Position numbers and translations under genes: made by a program. The notes beneath the pieces were generated by a model, which was not told the DNA's origin, searched no databases, and saw only the letters and a program-made list of their open reading frames with translations. DNA of 64,000 nucleotides from Anaerolineae bacterium (GTDB lineage Bacteria > Chloroflexota > Anaerolineae > Anaerolineales > Anaerolineaceae): contig JABLXK010000003.1 of NCBI GenBank assembly GCA_013178095.1, forward strand, positions 62,001 through 126,000, in the 5' to 3' direction. Positions 19,930-29,379 of this stretch are shown piece by piece (positions within the stretch are counted from its first letter, which is position 1; each line of letters starts with the position of its first letter).

Positions 19930-20730
19930 TTAGATTCCCGCGCCCCTTTCCAGAGCAGAAACTAAATCATCCACAAACTTAAGCGCGGGCATGCCGTCGA
20001 TGACGTCGTGATCGAAAGCAAGCGTGAGATGCAGGATGCTGCGCTTTTCGATTTTTCCAGCGATGAGCGCTTCTTTTTTATTAATTGTCCCGATCCCAAT
20101 GCTCAAGGGATGCATGCTGGTGGGGATGATCCAGCCGGAAATTTGCCCAAATGTTCCCAGCGAGGTCACCATGACCGAACCCATCATATCATTCACGCGT
20201 TTAGGATGGTTCAGAATAAACTTGCGCATGATGAACAGGCGCAGTCCTTGCGGTATGGCGGCACCGAGTTTGAGCAGCAGCCGGTTGGCGCCGCTGCCGA
20301 GCACATAATTGCCTTCGTGTTCTACCGGCTGTGCGACAGCCGCCTGTATTTCGTCGTTGAGTTGGACGGGCGATTTACGGTTGGCTTCTCTCAACACAAG
20401 CGGCAGGGGAACGGGCATGTTGTCGATGACCTTCTCGGCCACCGTGGAAACGTCCACGCTGCGCGGAACCCATATTGAATTGCGTCCTTTACGGATGCCA
20501 TTGATGGGCGGGTGTTGCGCCACCGTATCCGCGGTGACTTTGATGAACCAGGCCAGGAAAGATGTTTTCCGGCCGGGCACGCGCATCTGCTTGAGTTTTT
20601 GCAGCGCATCCGTCACGTCCACTTCCAATAGCGATCGGACGTAGTGTTTTTCCATGCTGATGCGGCCGGTATCAGCGGTGAAGACCCGCACGGCGGGATA
20701 ATGGATCTTTGTGAATTCTTCGTTGTTCAT
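19930..20730 (-). CDS. Stand-alone 2-oxoacid dehydrogenase acyltransferase catalytic domain (E2-like)
   Basis: C-terminal FDHDVIDGMPALKFVDDL (HxxxDG active site); no lipoyl or E3-binding domain. Confidence 0.8.
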   Translation of the reverse strand: MNNEEFTKIHYPAVRVFTADTGRISMEKHYVRSLLEVDVTDALQKLKQMRVPGRKTSFLAWFIKVTADTVAQHPPINGIRKGRNSIWVPRSVDVSTVAEKVIDNMPVPLPLVLREANRKSPVQLNDEIQAAVAQPVEHEGNYVLGSGANRLLLKLGAAIPQGLRLFIMRKFILNHPKRVNDMMGSVMVTSLGTFGQISGWIIPTSMHPLSIGIGTINKKEALIAGKIEKRSILHLTLAFDHDVIDGMPALKFVDDLVSALERGAGI

Positions 20731-20833
20731 TAAGATACTACACCCTGATTATCTTTTGCAGCAGTAATGCTTGCCATTTCTTTACAGATAGCATTCAGGT
20801 TTCAAATTCGGGGATGACAATTATTTTATTGGT

Positions 20834-21040
20834 TCAATCTTTTAAGACGAAGGTGATCTTCATGGTGACGCGATACTCGGCGATGTTACACTGCTCATCC
20901 ACAAGCACTTCCATATCTTGCACCCAGGCAGAACGCACGTTCTCGATTGTTTTATTCGCGCGCGCAACCCCCTCTTTTATTGCCTCGTCAAAACTTTTGG
21001 GAGAAGATGCCTTGATTTCGCTGATTTTGGCTACTGACAT
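20834..21040 (-). CDS. Dodecin family flavin-binding protein
   Basis: 68 aa; KISEIKASSPKSFDEAIKEGVARANKTIENVRSAWVQDMEVLVD...YRVTMKITF. Confidence 0.85.
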   Translation of the reverse strand: MSVAKISEIKASSPKSFDEAIKEGVARANKTIENVRSAWVQDMEVLVDEQCNIAEYRVTMKITFVLKD

Positions 21041-21236
21041 GCTAAACCTCCTTTGTTAATTTCGGTATATCTCATTATATAAATTTGACGGGATTTTTAC
21101 TACCAAAAAGCCATCCGAATTGCTCAGAGAGCAAGAATAAGAACTACTTAACTTTGAATTTACCGGATTGTATTAATAATTTCAAAGTTATACAATACGA
21201 TAAGTAATGAAACTATTTCCTCGGGAGGGATTGGTG

Positions 21237-21701
21237 ATGGAGAATCTCAATTGGATCATTGTTACTGCGCTTTTTCTGAGTGGTTTGTTTTTTATCCTGA
21301 TGGCAGCCTTAAGATCACGGAAAGCAAAGCTGGCCGCGGAGAGTTGGCCGACAGCGGCAGGCGGCATTCTAAGTTCTGAGGTCGTCATCCATCGCAGCCA
21401 TAATACTCAGGGTCATACGAGCGTTAACTATGTGCCCAAAGTGACCTATGAATACCAGGTGAACGGGCAAAAATATACGGGCGATGGAATCGGATTTGGC
21501 ACAGCTACTTTCGGCAAGAAAAAGGCGGATGAGATTGCCGCAAAATATCCGCAGGGCGCGCCGGTAACGGTGTATTATGACCCGGCTAATCCTTCCAAAG
21601 CGGTGCTTGAAACCCGATCGGTAGGAGGCGGTAATTTCATTGCAATGGGAATTATCCTGATTGCCACGGGTTTCATGTATCTTTACGTTATTTCATCGTG
21701 A
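21237..21701 (+). CDS. DUF3592-like membrane protein
   Basis: N- and C-terminal TMs, SWPTAAGGILSSEV...YEYQVNGQKYTGD...VTVYYDPANPSKAVLE (alternative start 21207). Confidence 0.7.
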   Translation: MENLNWIIVTALFLSGLFFILMAALRSRKAKLAAESWPTAAGGILSSEVVIHRSHNTQGHTSVNYVPKVTYEYQVNGQKYTGDGIGFGTATFGKKKADEIAAKYPQGAPVTVYYDPANPSKAVLETRSVGGGNFIAMGIILIATGFMYLYVISS

Positions 21702-21743
21702 ACTATTGAACTTCTGAATCTCTACGTACCGATCGATACCGCT

Positions 21744-22316
21744 TCAGCCCAAAGGAAAATTCTGGTAAGGATGCATCGGGGCCGGGCTGGTTGTGGGGAC
21801 CGGGTTTATTGCCAGATTCCTGGCAGGCGAGTTTTTCCCTCGCCGGGCGATTAACCTGCGCATGCGCGGCCGGTTGAAACGCTGCATGATGATGGGTACG
21901 AGGTTATTCAAAACGGCGTAGAGCACCATCAACCAACCGACAAAGACGTCGTTCCAAAGAAAGAAGAGAAAACCGGGAACGATCATTGCCCAATGGCAGA
22001 GTTCGGCGCGGATGCTTTCTCTGAGCCAGCTGATCAAATACTCCGGATCGTTGGTGGATAGGTGCTTGATGGAAAATGATCCGTGATACATCCTGGATCC
22101 GTCCGGTACGAGATCTTTCCAGGCCCGCACATGGAACAGCTTTTCGTAAATCTCACCGTTCTTTTCCCAGGCATACGACATGAAGAACCTTAAGTTCGGA
22201 TTCATCCATGCGTGCGGAATTTTGGTGCTGAGAAAGCCGATACTCAAATGGAAAAAAATCCAGGAAATGACGTCCATCAGGAAAGTTTGCGTAGGGGTGA
22301 GAAATAATTTTTGCAT
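21744..22316 (-). CDS. CrtO-like (glycosyl-diaponeurosporenoate) acyltransferase family membrane protein
   Basis: FFMSYAWEKNGEIYEKLFHVRAWKDLVPDGSRMYHGSFSIKHL resembles this family. Confidence 0.55.
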   Translation of the reverse strand: MQKLFLTPTQTFLMDVISWIFFHLSIGFLSTKIPHAWMNPNLRFFMSYAWEKNGEIYEKLFHVRAWKDLVPDGSRMYHGSFSIKHLSTNDPEYLISWLRESIRAELCHWAMIVPGFLFFLWNDVFVGWLMVLYAVLNNLVPIIMQRFNRPRMRRLIARRGKNSPARNLAINPVPTTSPAPMHPYQNFPLG

Positions 22317-22583
22317 GGTAAGTATCCGTTGCTTTGAAATCAGCTTGAGGATATAACTCTGGCATGGGTTTGTCATGCACCCAAAGTATTATGCAGGTAT
22401 TAATAGTCAGGTTTCGTATAAACACATGAAGAATCTCACCTTCCGGAAAAGCCGGGAAGTCATTTATAATTTTTCCGCAAGTTCAGCCTCGTAAATAATA
22501 AATCGGGCATCACCACTAGCACCTTTCTTGCGAAAGATTTCTTAAAACTGACTTAATAAAAAAATAGCAATTGAAGGAAGAAA

Positions 22584-23387
22584 ATGAAAAGAGTATTGAT
22601 TATTTTGGCAATAATAGCAGTAATTATTTTGGTCATGTGGCTGGGATTCCAAGTCAAACCGCAGCATTTCAAAGCCCTGGCCCAGCCGCAACCCGAAATG
22701 GAAACGATGGAAATACCGCAGGGGCTGCCCAAGCCGGTGGAGAATTTTTATCGATCCGTGTATGGAGAAAAAGCCTCCATCATCAATAGCGTGGTGATCA
22801 TCGGCCATGGGCGTGTGCGCCAATTCGGCATTTGGCTGCCGACCCGTTTCGCCATGATCCACAACGCGGGAAAAGATTACCGCCATTATTTCGAGGCGAC
22901 TTTTTTTGGTATTCCCGTATTGAAAATCAACGAAGGGTATATCGACGGGCAGAGTTTCTTTGAAAGCCCCATGGGGACGTATTATAACGATGCCAATTCG
23001 AACCAGGGAGCGAACCTGGCGTTGTGGGCGGAGGGCGCCTGGTTCCCGTCCTTGTGGATCAGCGACCCGCGCGCGCATTGGCAGGCCATTGACGACACCA
23101 CCACCGCGTTATTTGTTCCTTATGAAAAGAGTGAGGAGAATTTTATTGTGCGTTTCAATCCGCAAAGCGGGCTGATTGATTTAATGGAGGTCATGCGCTA
23201 CCGCTCCCCCGGCGATACCGATAAGGTCCTGTGGCTGACCAACGAGGTCAAATTGGCGGATGGCAGTGCCGTTTCTTACGCCACCTGGCTGGACGACGGC
23301 AAGCCCTGGGCGGAATTCGTGATTGACGACGTGCGTTTCAACCTGGACGTCAGCGACCTCATCCGCGCGCGCGGCTGGCAGGAATAA
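22584..23387 (+). CDS. Hypothetical membrane-anchored protein (DUF6544-like)
   Basis: N-terminal TM then soluble domain (PVENFYRSVYG...GHGRVRQFGIWLP...); family from memory. Confidence 0.5.
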   Translation: MKRVLIILAIIAVIILVMWLGFQVKPQHFKALAQPQPEMETMEIPQGLPKPVENFYRSVYGEKASIINSVVIIGHGRVRQFGIWLPTRFAMIHNAGKDYRHYFEATFFGIPVLKINEGYIDGQSFFESPMGTYYNDANSNQGANLALWAEGAWFPSLWISDPRAHWQAIDDTTTALFVPYEKSEENFIVRFNPQSGLIDLMEVMRYRSPGDTDKVLWLTNEVKLADGSAVSYATWLDDGKPWAEFVIDDVRFNLDVSDLIRARGWQE

Positions 23388-23522
23388 GCCTGTGCCATAA
23401 ATGCCGCTATTGGGTTAGCTGTTCGAATAAGAATCCTCGTATAAAAATCACAAATCCCCAGGCAGATCGAGTGCTCCTGGGAATTTCTATATTCAATATT
23501 TGCGTATTACAATCTTCTCACA

Positions 23523-23960
23523 TGAAAACACGCTACGCGCACACCAACCTGATCAGCCGGGATTGGAGAAAACTCTCCCAATTTTATATTGAAGTATTCG
23601 ACTGCCGCCCGGTGCCGCCGGGACGCGACCTGGCGGGCGAGTGGCTGGAGCAGGCCACACCTGACCGGCCAGCATTTGCGCCTGCCGAGTTACGGCGATG
23701 ATGGACCCACCCTGAAAATCTTTCAGTACGATGAGATGCTGGAAAAACCCCAGCCGCCCAGCGCCAACCACCTGGAATTAGGTCATCTGGCGTTCGAGGT
23801 CGGAAGCGTCGAAGCCGCCCTGCAGGAATTGAAACGCCGCGGCGGTGGGGAACTTGGCAAGGACATCACGAAGAAAATCGCCGGCGCGGGTACGATCACT
23901 TTCACTTACGCAACTGACCCGGAAGGCAACATCCTGGAGATCCAAAGTTGGCGTAAATAG
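23523..23960 (+). pseudogene. VOC/glyoxalase-family gene with an apparent frameshift near 23655-23661
   Basis: N-terminal half (MKTRYAHTNLISRDWRKLSQFYIEVFDC...GEWLEQAT) and C-terminal half (LTGQHLRLPSYGDDGPTLKIFQYDE...GNILEIQSW) lie in different frames. Confidence 0.75.
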
Positions 23961-24120
23961 TAGACAATAGCGGCTGCGTTTAAGATTTTCCGTTTATTTA
24001 TCGGCGCAAGTGGATTGGAAAACGATCATACTGTTTTCGCGGAAGGGCATATCCAGCAGGCAATCCACCAGCGGAATGCGGCGCGTACCATCTCCGCTTG
24101 CCGGATTGGGTACCATCCAG

Positions 24121-26313
24121 TCATTCAATCTGCTTCTCGCGCAGGAACCGTTCCGGGGTAATCGGCAAGCTGTCGATCCACAGGCCGCAGGCGTCGTGCA
24201 CGGCGGAGGCCAGGGCAGGGGCAAAGGTCACCAGGGGCATTTCGCCCATGCCGCGCGCGCCGTACGGGCCATTCGGATCGGCTTCCTCAAGGATCAGCGT
24301 CTCCATTTTTTCCGGGATGTCCATGATGGTGGGAATCATGTAGGTAGTCAGGCTGCGGGTGCGCAGGCGGCACTGCTCGTATTTCAGGTCTTCCATCAGG
24401 GCGTAACCGGCGCCTTGAATGGTGGCGCCTTCGATCTGCCCCTTCACCTGGATGGGATTGATCGCTTTGCCTACGTCATCCGCGCAGATCACTTCCAGCA
24501 GCTCGATCTTGCCGGTAACCTCGTCGATTCTTACCTTAACCGCTTCGGCGGTATAACCATAACCGAAGTTGGGATGGGCGGGTTGGCCGCTGCCGGTGCG
24601 GTTGGGGATCTCGGGGGAATGATATTGGACCCGGCCTATCGCCGGGCGTTCCTCCTTATCCCAGGCCGCCTGCGCAAGGTTGACGGCCGCCAGGATGGCG
24701 TTGCCGGACATGAAGGTCAGGCGCGAAGCGGAGGCGCTGCCCGCGTCCCCGGTTTGATCAGTGTCGGCGTTGATAATTTCAACTTTATCCAGCGGGATGT
24801 GCAGGGCGCTGGCGGCGAATTGGGCATATACGGTCTGCGCGCCCTGGCCCATGTCCGCGCCGGCAAAGCGCACCACAGCTTTGTCGACGGCTTCTGCGCC
24901 ATACATCTCCACGGTTGCCCAGCAGGTATCCGGCGGGATGCCGAAGCACTTGAAACCTGCCGAGAATCCCAGTCCGACCTGCTTGTCGGGACCTCCCTTC
25001 GGGCGCTGCCAACCGGTATCGGTTTCCCGCCAGCCGGCTTTGGTAGCGCAGGCACGTATAACCTTCTCTATACTGATCCCCTGCGGGAGCGGCGAATCCA
25101 CCGCGGAAAGCTCGCCTTCATGAATGACGTTGCGCATGCGCATTTCGACCGGATCGAGCCCGAGTTTTTCGGCGAGTTTGTCTATCTGCATTTCGGCTGC
25201 AAAGGTTACCTGCGGCGAGCCGAAACCGCGGAAAGCCCCGCTGGGGATGTGGTTGGTATAAACGGCGCAGGCGTCGATTTTCACGTTGGGGATGAAGTAC
25301 GGCCCGGCGGCCAGGGTGGCGGCGCTGCCGAGCACCGCTGCGGAGGAGGAAGCATAGGCGCCTCCGTCGGCGATGATATCGATCTGCGCGGCGGTAAGCC
25401 TGCCGGTCTCTTCCGCGCCCCATTTGGCGCGGATGATGAACGGGTGGCGCTTATGGTGCGCAATAAAGGATTCCTCGCGATTCCAGACGATCTTGACCGG
25501 CCGCGCATGGCCGGCGCGATGCAGGTGCAGCGCAGCCAGCGCCAGCGCGATCTGGACGGAGATATCCTCTTTCCCGCCGAAAGCGCCGCCGATAGCCGCG
25601 TAAGAAACCTGTACGTTCTCCAGAGGAATTTGCAGGGCATGCGCGATCTGGTTTTGGTCGTTGTGCGCCCACTGCCCGGATGTGATCACGTGCACGCGGC
25701 CGCCATCGTCCACGTACGAAACGCCGGCCTCGGGCTGCAGGAAGGCGTGTTCCTGCGCGGGAGTGCGGTATTCTGTGGTGACGATCACATCCGCCTTTTC
25801 AAACGCGGCTTCTACGTCGCCTTTGCGGATGTGGTCTTCAAAAAATATGTTCGAGCGGGTTTGAGGATGCAACAGAGGCGCACCCGGCTGCATGGCAGTC
25901 AGGGGATCATCGAGAACGGGCAGGTCTTCGTAGTCGATGCGGATCAGCCGGCAGGCGGCTTCGGCAATGGCTTCATCCTCGGCCACGACCAGGGCGATCT
26001 TGTCGCCGGCAAAACGCACGCGGTCGGTGAAGGGCTTGACAGACCCCGGCCCGCACAGCACCGGCTGGTCCCGGCTGATGATGCCGTACTCGTTGCAGGG
26101 CACGTCGCGCGCGGTCAACACGGCCAGCACGCCGGGAAGGGCTTGCGCCGCCGAGGTATCGAGGCTGCGGATGAGAGCGTGGGCATGGCTGGAAAAAACC
26201 ATTTTCATCGTTGCCTGATGGGGAAAATTGATATCGCCCGGGTACCGTGCTTTGCCGGTCACCTTAGCGGCAGCGTCGATGCGGTTGACTGATTTACCGA
26301 TAAAATCCAGCAT
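24121..26313 (-). CDS. Xanthine dehydrogenase/CO-dehydrogenase-family molybdopterin-binding subunit
   Basis: RIDAAAKVTGKARYPGDI, GGAFGGKEDI, PSGAFRGFGSPQ, DMGQGAQTV, GARGMGEMPLVTFAPAL. Confidence 0.92.
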   Translation of the reverse strand: MLDFIGKSVNRIDAAAKVTGKARYPGDINFPHQATMKMVFSSHAHALIRSLDTSAAQALPGVLAVLTARDVPCNEYGIISRDQPVLCGPGSVKPFTDRVRFAGDKIALVVAEDEAIAEAACRLIRIDYEDLPVLDDPLTAMQPGAPLLHPQTRSNIFFEDHIRKGDVEAAFEKADVIVTTEYRTPAQEHAFLQPEAGVSYVDDGGRVHVITSGQWAHNDQNQIAHALQIPLENVQVSYAAIGGAFGGKEDISVQIALALAALHLHRAGHARPVKIVWNREESFIAHHKRHPFIIRAKWGAEETGRLTAAQIDIIADGGAYASSSAAVLGSAATLAAGPYFIPNVKIDACAVYTNHIPSGAFRGFGSPQVTFAAEMQIDKLAEKLGLDPVEMRMRNVIHEGELSAVDSPLPQGISIEKVIRACATKAGWRETDTGWQRPKGGPDKQVGLGFSAGFKCFGIPPDTCWATVEMYGAEAVDKAVVRFAGADMGQGAQTVYAQFAASALHIPLDKVEIINADTDQTGDAGSASASRLTFMSGNAILAAVNLAQAAWDKEERPAIGRVQYHSPEIPNRTGSGQPAHPNFGYGYTAEAVKVRIDEVTGKIELLEVICADDVGKAINPIQVKGQIEGATIQGAGYALMEDLKYEQCRLRTRSLTTYMIPTIMDIPEKMETLILEEADPNGPYGARGMGEMPLVTFAPALASAVHDACGLWIDSLPITPERFLREKQIE

Positions 26314-26508
26314 GAAGAGGTCCTTAAAGAAAAATTATTAAAGATAATCGAAATATTCGCAATTATTAATTCTTAATCGAGTAAATACTTCTTTATCTTA
26401 TATTTCAAGAAGAAATCGCCAAGAAAGGTATATTGATTTGTGTAATATACAGATCAAGATTTTTCATTAAAAAGGTCCTCAATAAATATCTCGAATATAT
26501 AATTCCTG

Positions 26509-27579
26509 TCAGATCAATCCAAGCGCTTTGCGTTGTCTTTCATTAAAAAAACTTGCATAATCTTCAATGAAATAACACTTCCTGGAAAATTCACCGGATT
26601 CATCTACTGATTTAAATAGATCGGCCAGATACAAGCTGGAATCGCGGTCAATCGGCGTCCAGGTAATTAAATGAAACCCATCGGTATTTGCGATTATTGT
26701 ACTCAATTCCATCATCCAGAGAAGCGTACCGTCATTGCGGAAAAAAGGTACGGGGAAACCGATGGAGTTGCCGATATGTTGGTGTTCCTGTTGGATGGAA
26801 AGCTCCCAGATTTTTTGAAATTCAGGCGTTTCATTCAATAAATCGAGAATGGTCACCAATCTCTCATCTTCATTCACCAGTAGATTGGATACAGATGAAC
26901 GGAAGCGGATCATCTGCTTGATGTAGTATTCCTGAGCGTAGGGACCGCGGGTGCGGCTCATAGGGCTGTTTTGTATATGTTTTGGGATCCCGCCCATGCT
27001 GGAGTTCAATCTTTGCCAGCAGCCCCAATCTTTCAAATCGCTCTCTTTGTAACCAGCAAATGCCAGTTCGTAATGAGTAGTCGCGCGTAAACACCAGTAG
27101 CGGTCCATGACGAAGGCGCATAAAGGTTCCCGGCATAACTGATTCTTCCAGTCCGGATTGCTGGGAAGCCTGGTTTCGAGTTCACCATTGGCAACCTGCA
27201 GGTCGTGCAGGATCCTTTTCAATTGCAAACGGTTCTTGATGGGAATTTCGTTGTAAAGCTGAATGATCTTTTCAAGCTCGGAAGTTTCAATGATGCGGTG
27301 TTTACGATGGAGATGTTCTTTGAAAAACCATTGGACGACTGCAACCACCCGCTTGCCGGTTTCATCGTAAGTCTTGGCGCTGATCATCTTGGCTGATTCA
27401 TTGGCCGAGGTCCACTGTTGAAATGTTTTAGGCCCGATTTCCTCGACCAGACCTTCGGTTTGATTGATTTCATCCAATGCCGTCCTGCGCGAGATGCCGG
27501 ATTTTGTCAGCCAGTTATATAAAATTTCACCACTAACTTCGTCGTCAAAAATGAAAGCAGTCTTTCCATCCTTATCCAT
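26509..27579 (-). CDS. MmyB-like ligand-binding-domain protein, putative regulator
   Basis: Residues such as AFVMDRYWCLRATTHYELAFAGY and LNETPEFQKIWELSIQQEH resemble MmyB-type PAS ligand-binding regions; clear HTH not recognised. Confidence 0.4.
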   Translation of the reverse strand: MDKDGKTAFIFDDEVSGEILYNWLTKSGISRRTALDEINQTEGLVEEIGPKTFQQWTSANESAKMISAKTYDETGKRVVAVVQWFFKEHLHRKHRIIETSELEKIIQLYNEIPIKNRLQLKRILHDLQVANGELETRLPSNPDWKNQLCREPLCAFVMDRYWCLRATTHYELAFAGYKESDLKDWGCWQRLNSSMGGIPKHIQNSPMSRTRGPYAQEYYIKQMIRFRSSVSNLLVNEDERLVTILDLLNETPEFQKIWELSIQQEHQHIGNSIGFPVPFFRNDGTLLWMMELSTIIANTDGFHLITWTPIDRDSSLYLADLFKSVDESGEFSRKCYFIEDYASFFNERQRKALGLI

Positions 27580-27786
27580 GGTTCAATTCCTTTTCTAAAG
27601 AAGCTCCGCTACACAGAATAAATATTGACGATTTCTACCTGAAATTACTATATTAAGTATAGCAGAAATACCTAAATTAGGAATATTGAATAAAAATAGT
27701 TTCCGAAAGGAAGGTGATGTTATTCTATAACGATTTTGCCAATACTTCAATCTAAATAACCTGTAATATTAAAAAAGGAGCGAATC

Positions 27787-29343
27787 ATGAAAAAAATTGC
27801 TGTAATAGGGAGTAGCGGAGGACATTTGTTTGTTCTTGGAGGAAATAATCCCCAGGCGCTGCTGGAAGAAATTATTAATCAAGCCAAAGCGGCTTCGATC
27901 GAAGTCAGCCACATTGCATTCATTGCGGCTTCCACCAGCATGGACCATGTAACCGAGCAAACTGTCGGCACTTTATGGACCAAAGGCAAGGATGGCTTGC
28001 TGCCGAAATTTGAAGATAGATTGGAGAAAACGAACGACGAGGCAATAACAGAATGCAAGTTAATCGCGGACGCCATTCGCAAAGGCGAAGTGGATGGGTT
28101 GGTCATGGTCTCCGCTGATCCGAAAGGTATCAACGCTGAAGTACTGAAAGCTGCTACGGAAATGAAAATTCCGGTGGCTGGCACGGGTGGTAGTTCGATG
28201 GCGGCCGCTCGTTCGCTGGGTGCGAACGTGATCTCCTCTTCGGGCACGACCGGTTCAACCAACCGAACCAGGGCAGTCGGGTACGTTTCCGCGTTTGCTT
28301 CGGAATGGAAACAAAAATATACCCCGGTAATCGGAAAAACCGCGGAAGTGGATAGTGGGAATATCCTGAAAAGGATCCACTTGCGCAGCATCATGATGTC
28401 ATCGCTACCTGCTTTCATCGCCATGGCCTTGACCCTTGCGGTTGGCAATATCCCCTTCCTGAAGGAATCGGTCGGGCCGCTCTTTGACACATTGGTTGGT
28501 GCGCTGCCTATTGTTGTCGCGGTTGTAGCTGCCAAGCAGGTCTCCGGATTGGACGAAGTCGGTATTGTCGCCGGGGTTGTGGCTGGCGTTCTTTCGGTGA
28601 ATGGCGGCATTCTCGGCGGAATCGTAGGTGGTGTGGTTGCTGGAATTTTGGCCAGCTATTTGCTGCAATGGTCTTTCCGCATGCGCTTTCCGGCAACAAC
28701 CTCGAGCTTGGTGGCTGGCGCTTTTGGCGGTTTGGCTGGCGGTTTGTTGGTTTATTTCCTGCTGGCTCCGATCACTTTATGGGCCGGCAACTCGATTCGC
28801 CAATTGATCCAGGTTGCCCTTGATTTCAATGCCATCCTTGCCGGCGCCATTGCCGGATTGCTAATCTGGCCGGCGATCATTGGCGGCGTGTATCACGCAG
28901 CGATCCTTCCGATTGTCTTGCTTGAAATGGAGACTCAAGGGAACAGCTTCCTGGGCGCAGTGGATATGGTCGGTTTAGTGATGGTTTCCGCTGGGATCAC
29001 GCTGGCGAATATCATTGCTCCCAAGGTGAAAAGCGAAGCCTCAGTGGCTGCCCCTGGCTTTTTCGTGAACATGGTCTTCGGGACTTTCGTGGAAGCTGCC
29101 TACCCCTTCATGTTTTCGGATAAATGGGTATTCGCCCTGGCGCTCTTTTCCGCTATGGTCGGCGGAGCTTTCGTGGGATTCTTCAACGCTCGCGGTATGG
29201 GTTATCTACCAACTTTCGTTGCCCCAACCGTTTCTAATAATCCTTTCGGTTTTGCCGCATCCATGGTGATCGCATTGGTACTCTCCTGCGTCCTGACTAT
29301 CATCGTTAATAAGATGGCAAAGAAAAAAGAGACTGAAGCCTAG
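27787..29343 (+). CDS. PTS EIIC-like membrane transporter with a ~190-aa soluble N-terminal domain
   Basis: N-term MKKIAVIGSSGGHLFVLGG...VSADPKGIN...GTGGSSMAAARSLGANVISSSGTTGSTN; C-term multi-TM with GGILGGIVGGVVAGIL and SNNPFGFAASMVIALVLS, alignable by eye to the fructose EIIC at 39925. Confidence 0.65.
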   Translation: MKKIAVIGSSGGHLFVLGGNNPQALLEEIINQAKAASIEVSHIAFIAASTSMDHVTEQTVGTLWTKGKDGLLPKFEDRLEKTNDEAITECKLIADAIRKGEVDGLVMVSADPKGINAEVLKAATEMKIPVAGTGGSSMAAARSLGANVISSSGTTGSTNRTRAVGYVSAFASEWKQKYTPVIGKTAEVDSGNILKRIHLRSIMMSSLPAFIAMALTLAVGNIPFLKESVGPLFDTLVGALPIVVAVVAAKQVSGLDEVGIVAGVVAGVLSVNGGILGGIVGGVVAGILASYLLQWSFRMRFPATTSSLVAGAFGGLAGGLLVYFLLAPITLWAGNSIRQLIQVALDFNAILAGAIAGLLIWPAIIGGVYHAAILPIVLLEMETQGNSFLGAVDMVGLVMVSAGITLANIIAPKVKSEASVAAPGFFVNMVFGTFVEAAYPFMFSDKWVFALALFSAMVGGAFVGFFNARGMGYLPTFVAPTVSNNPFGFAASMVIALVLSCVLTIIVNKMAKKKETEA

Positions 29344-29379
29344 TCTCGCGTCAAAGAAACAAAAAGAAAAGAGGTAAAA

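Noticed and set aside
23994-24120. Short minus-strand ORF tail downstream of the molybdopterin subunit
   Set aside because: No recognisable domain and no convincing start or RBS; cannot distinguish it from chance.
24010-26292. 760-aa plus-strand ORF
   Set aside because: Exactly antisense to the well-supported molybdopterin-binding subunit; its sequence shows no recognisable domain and arises from codon bias on the opposite strand.
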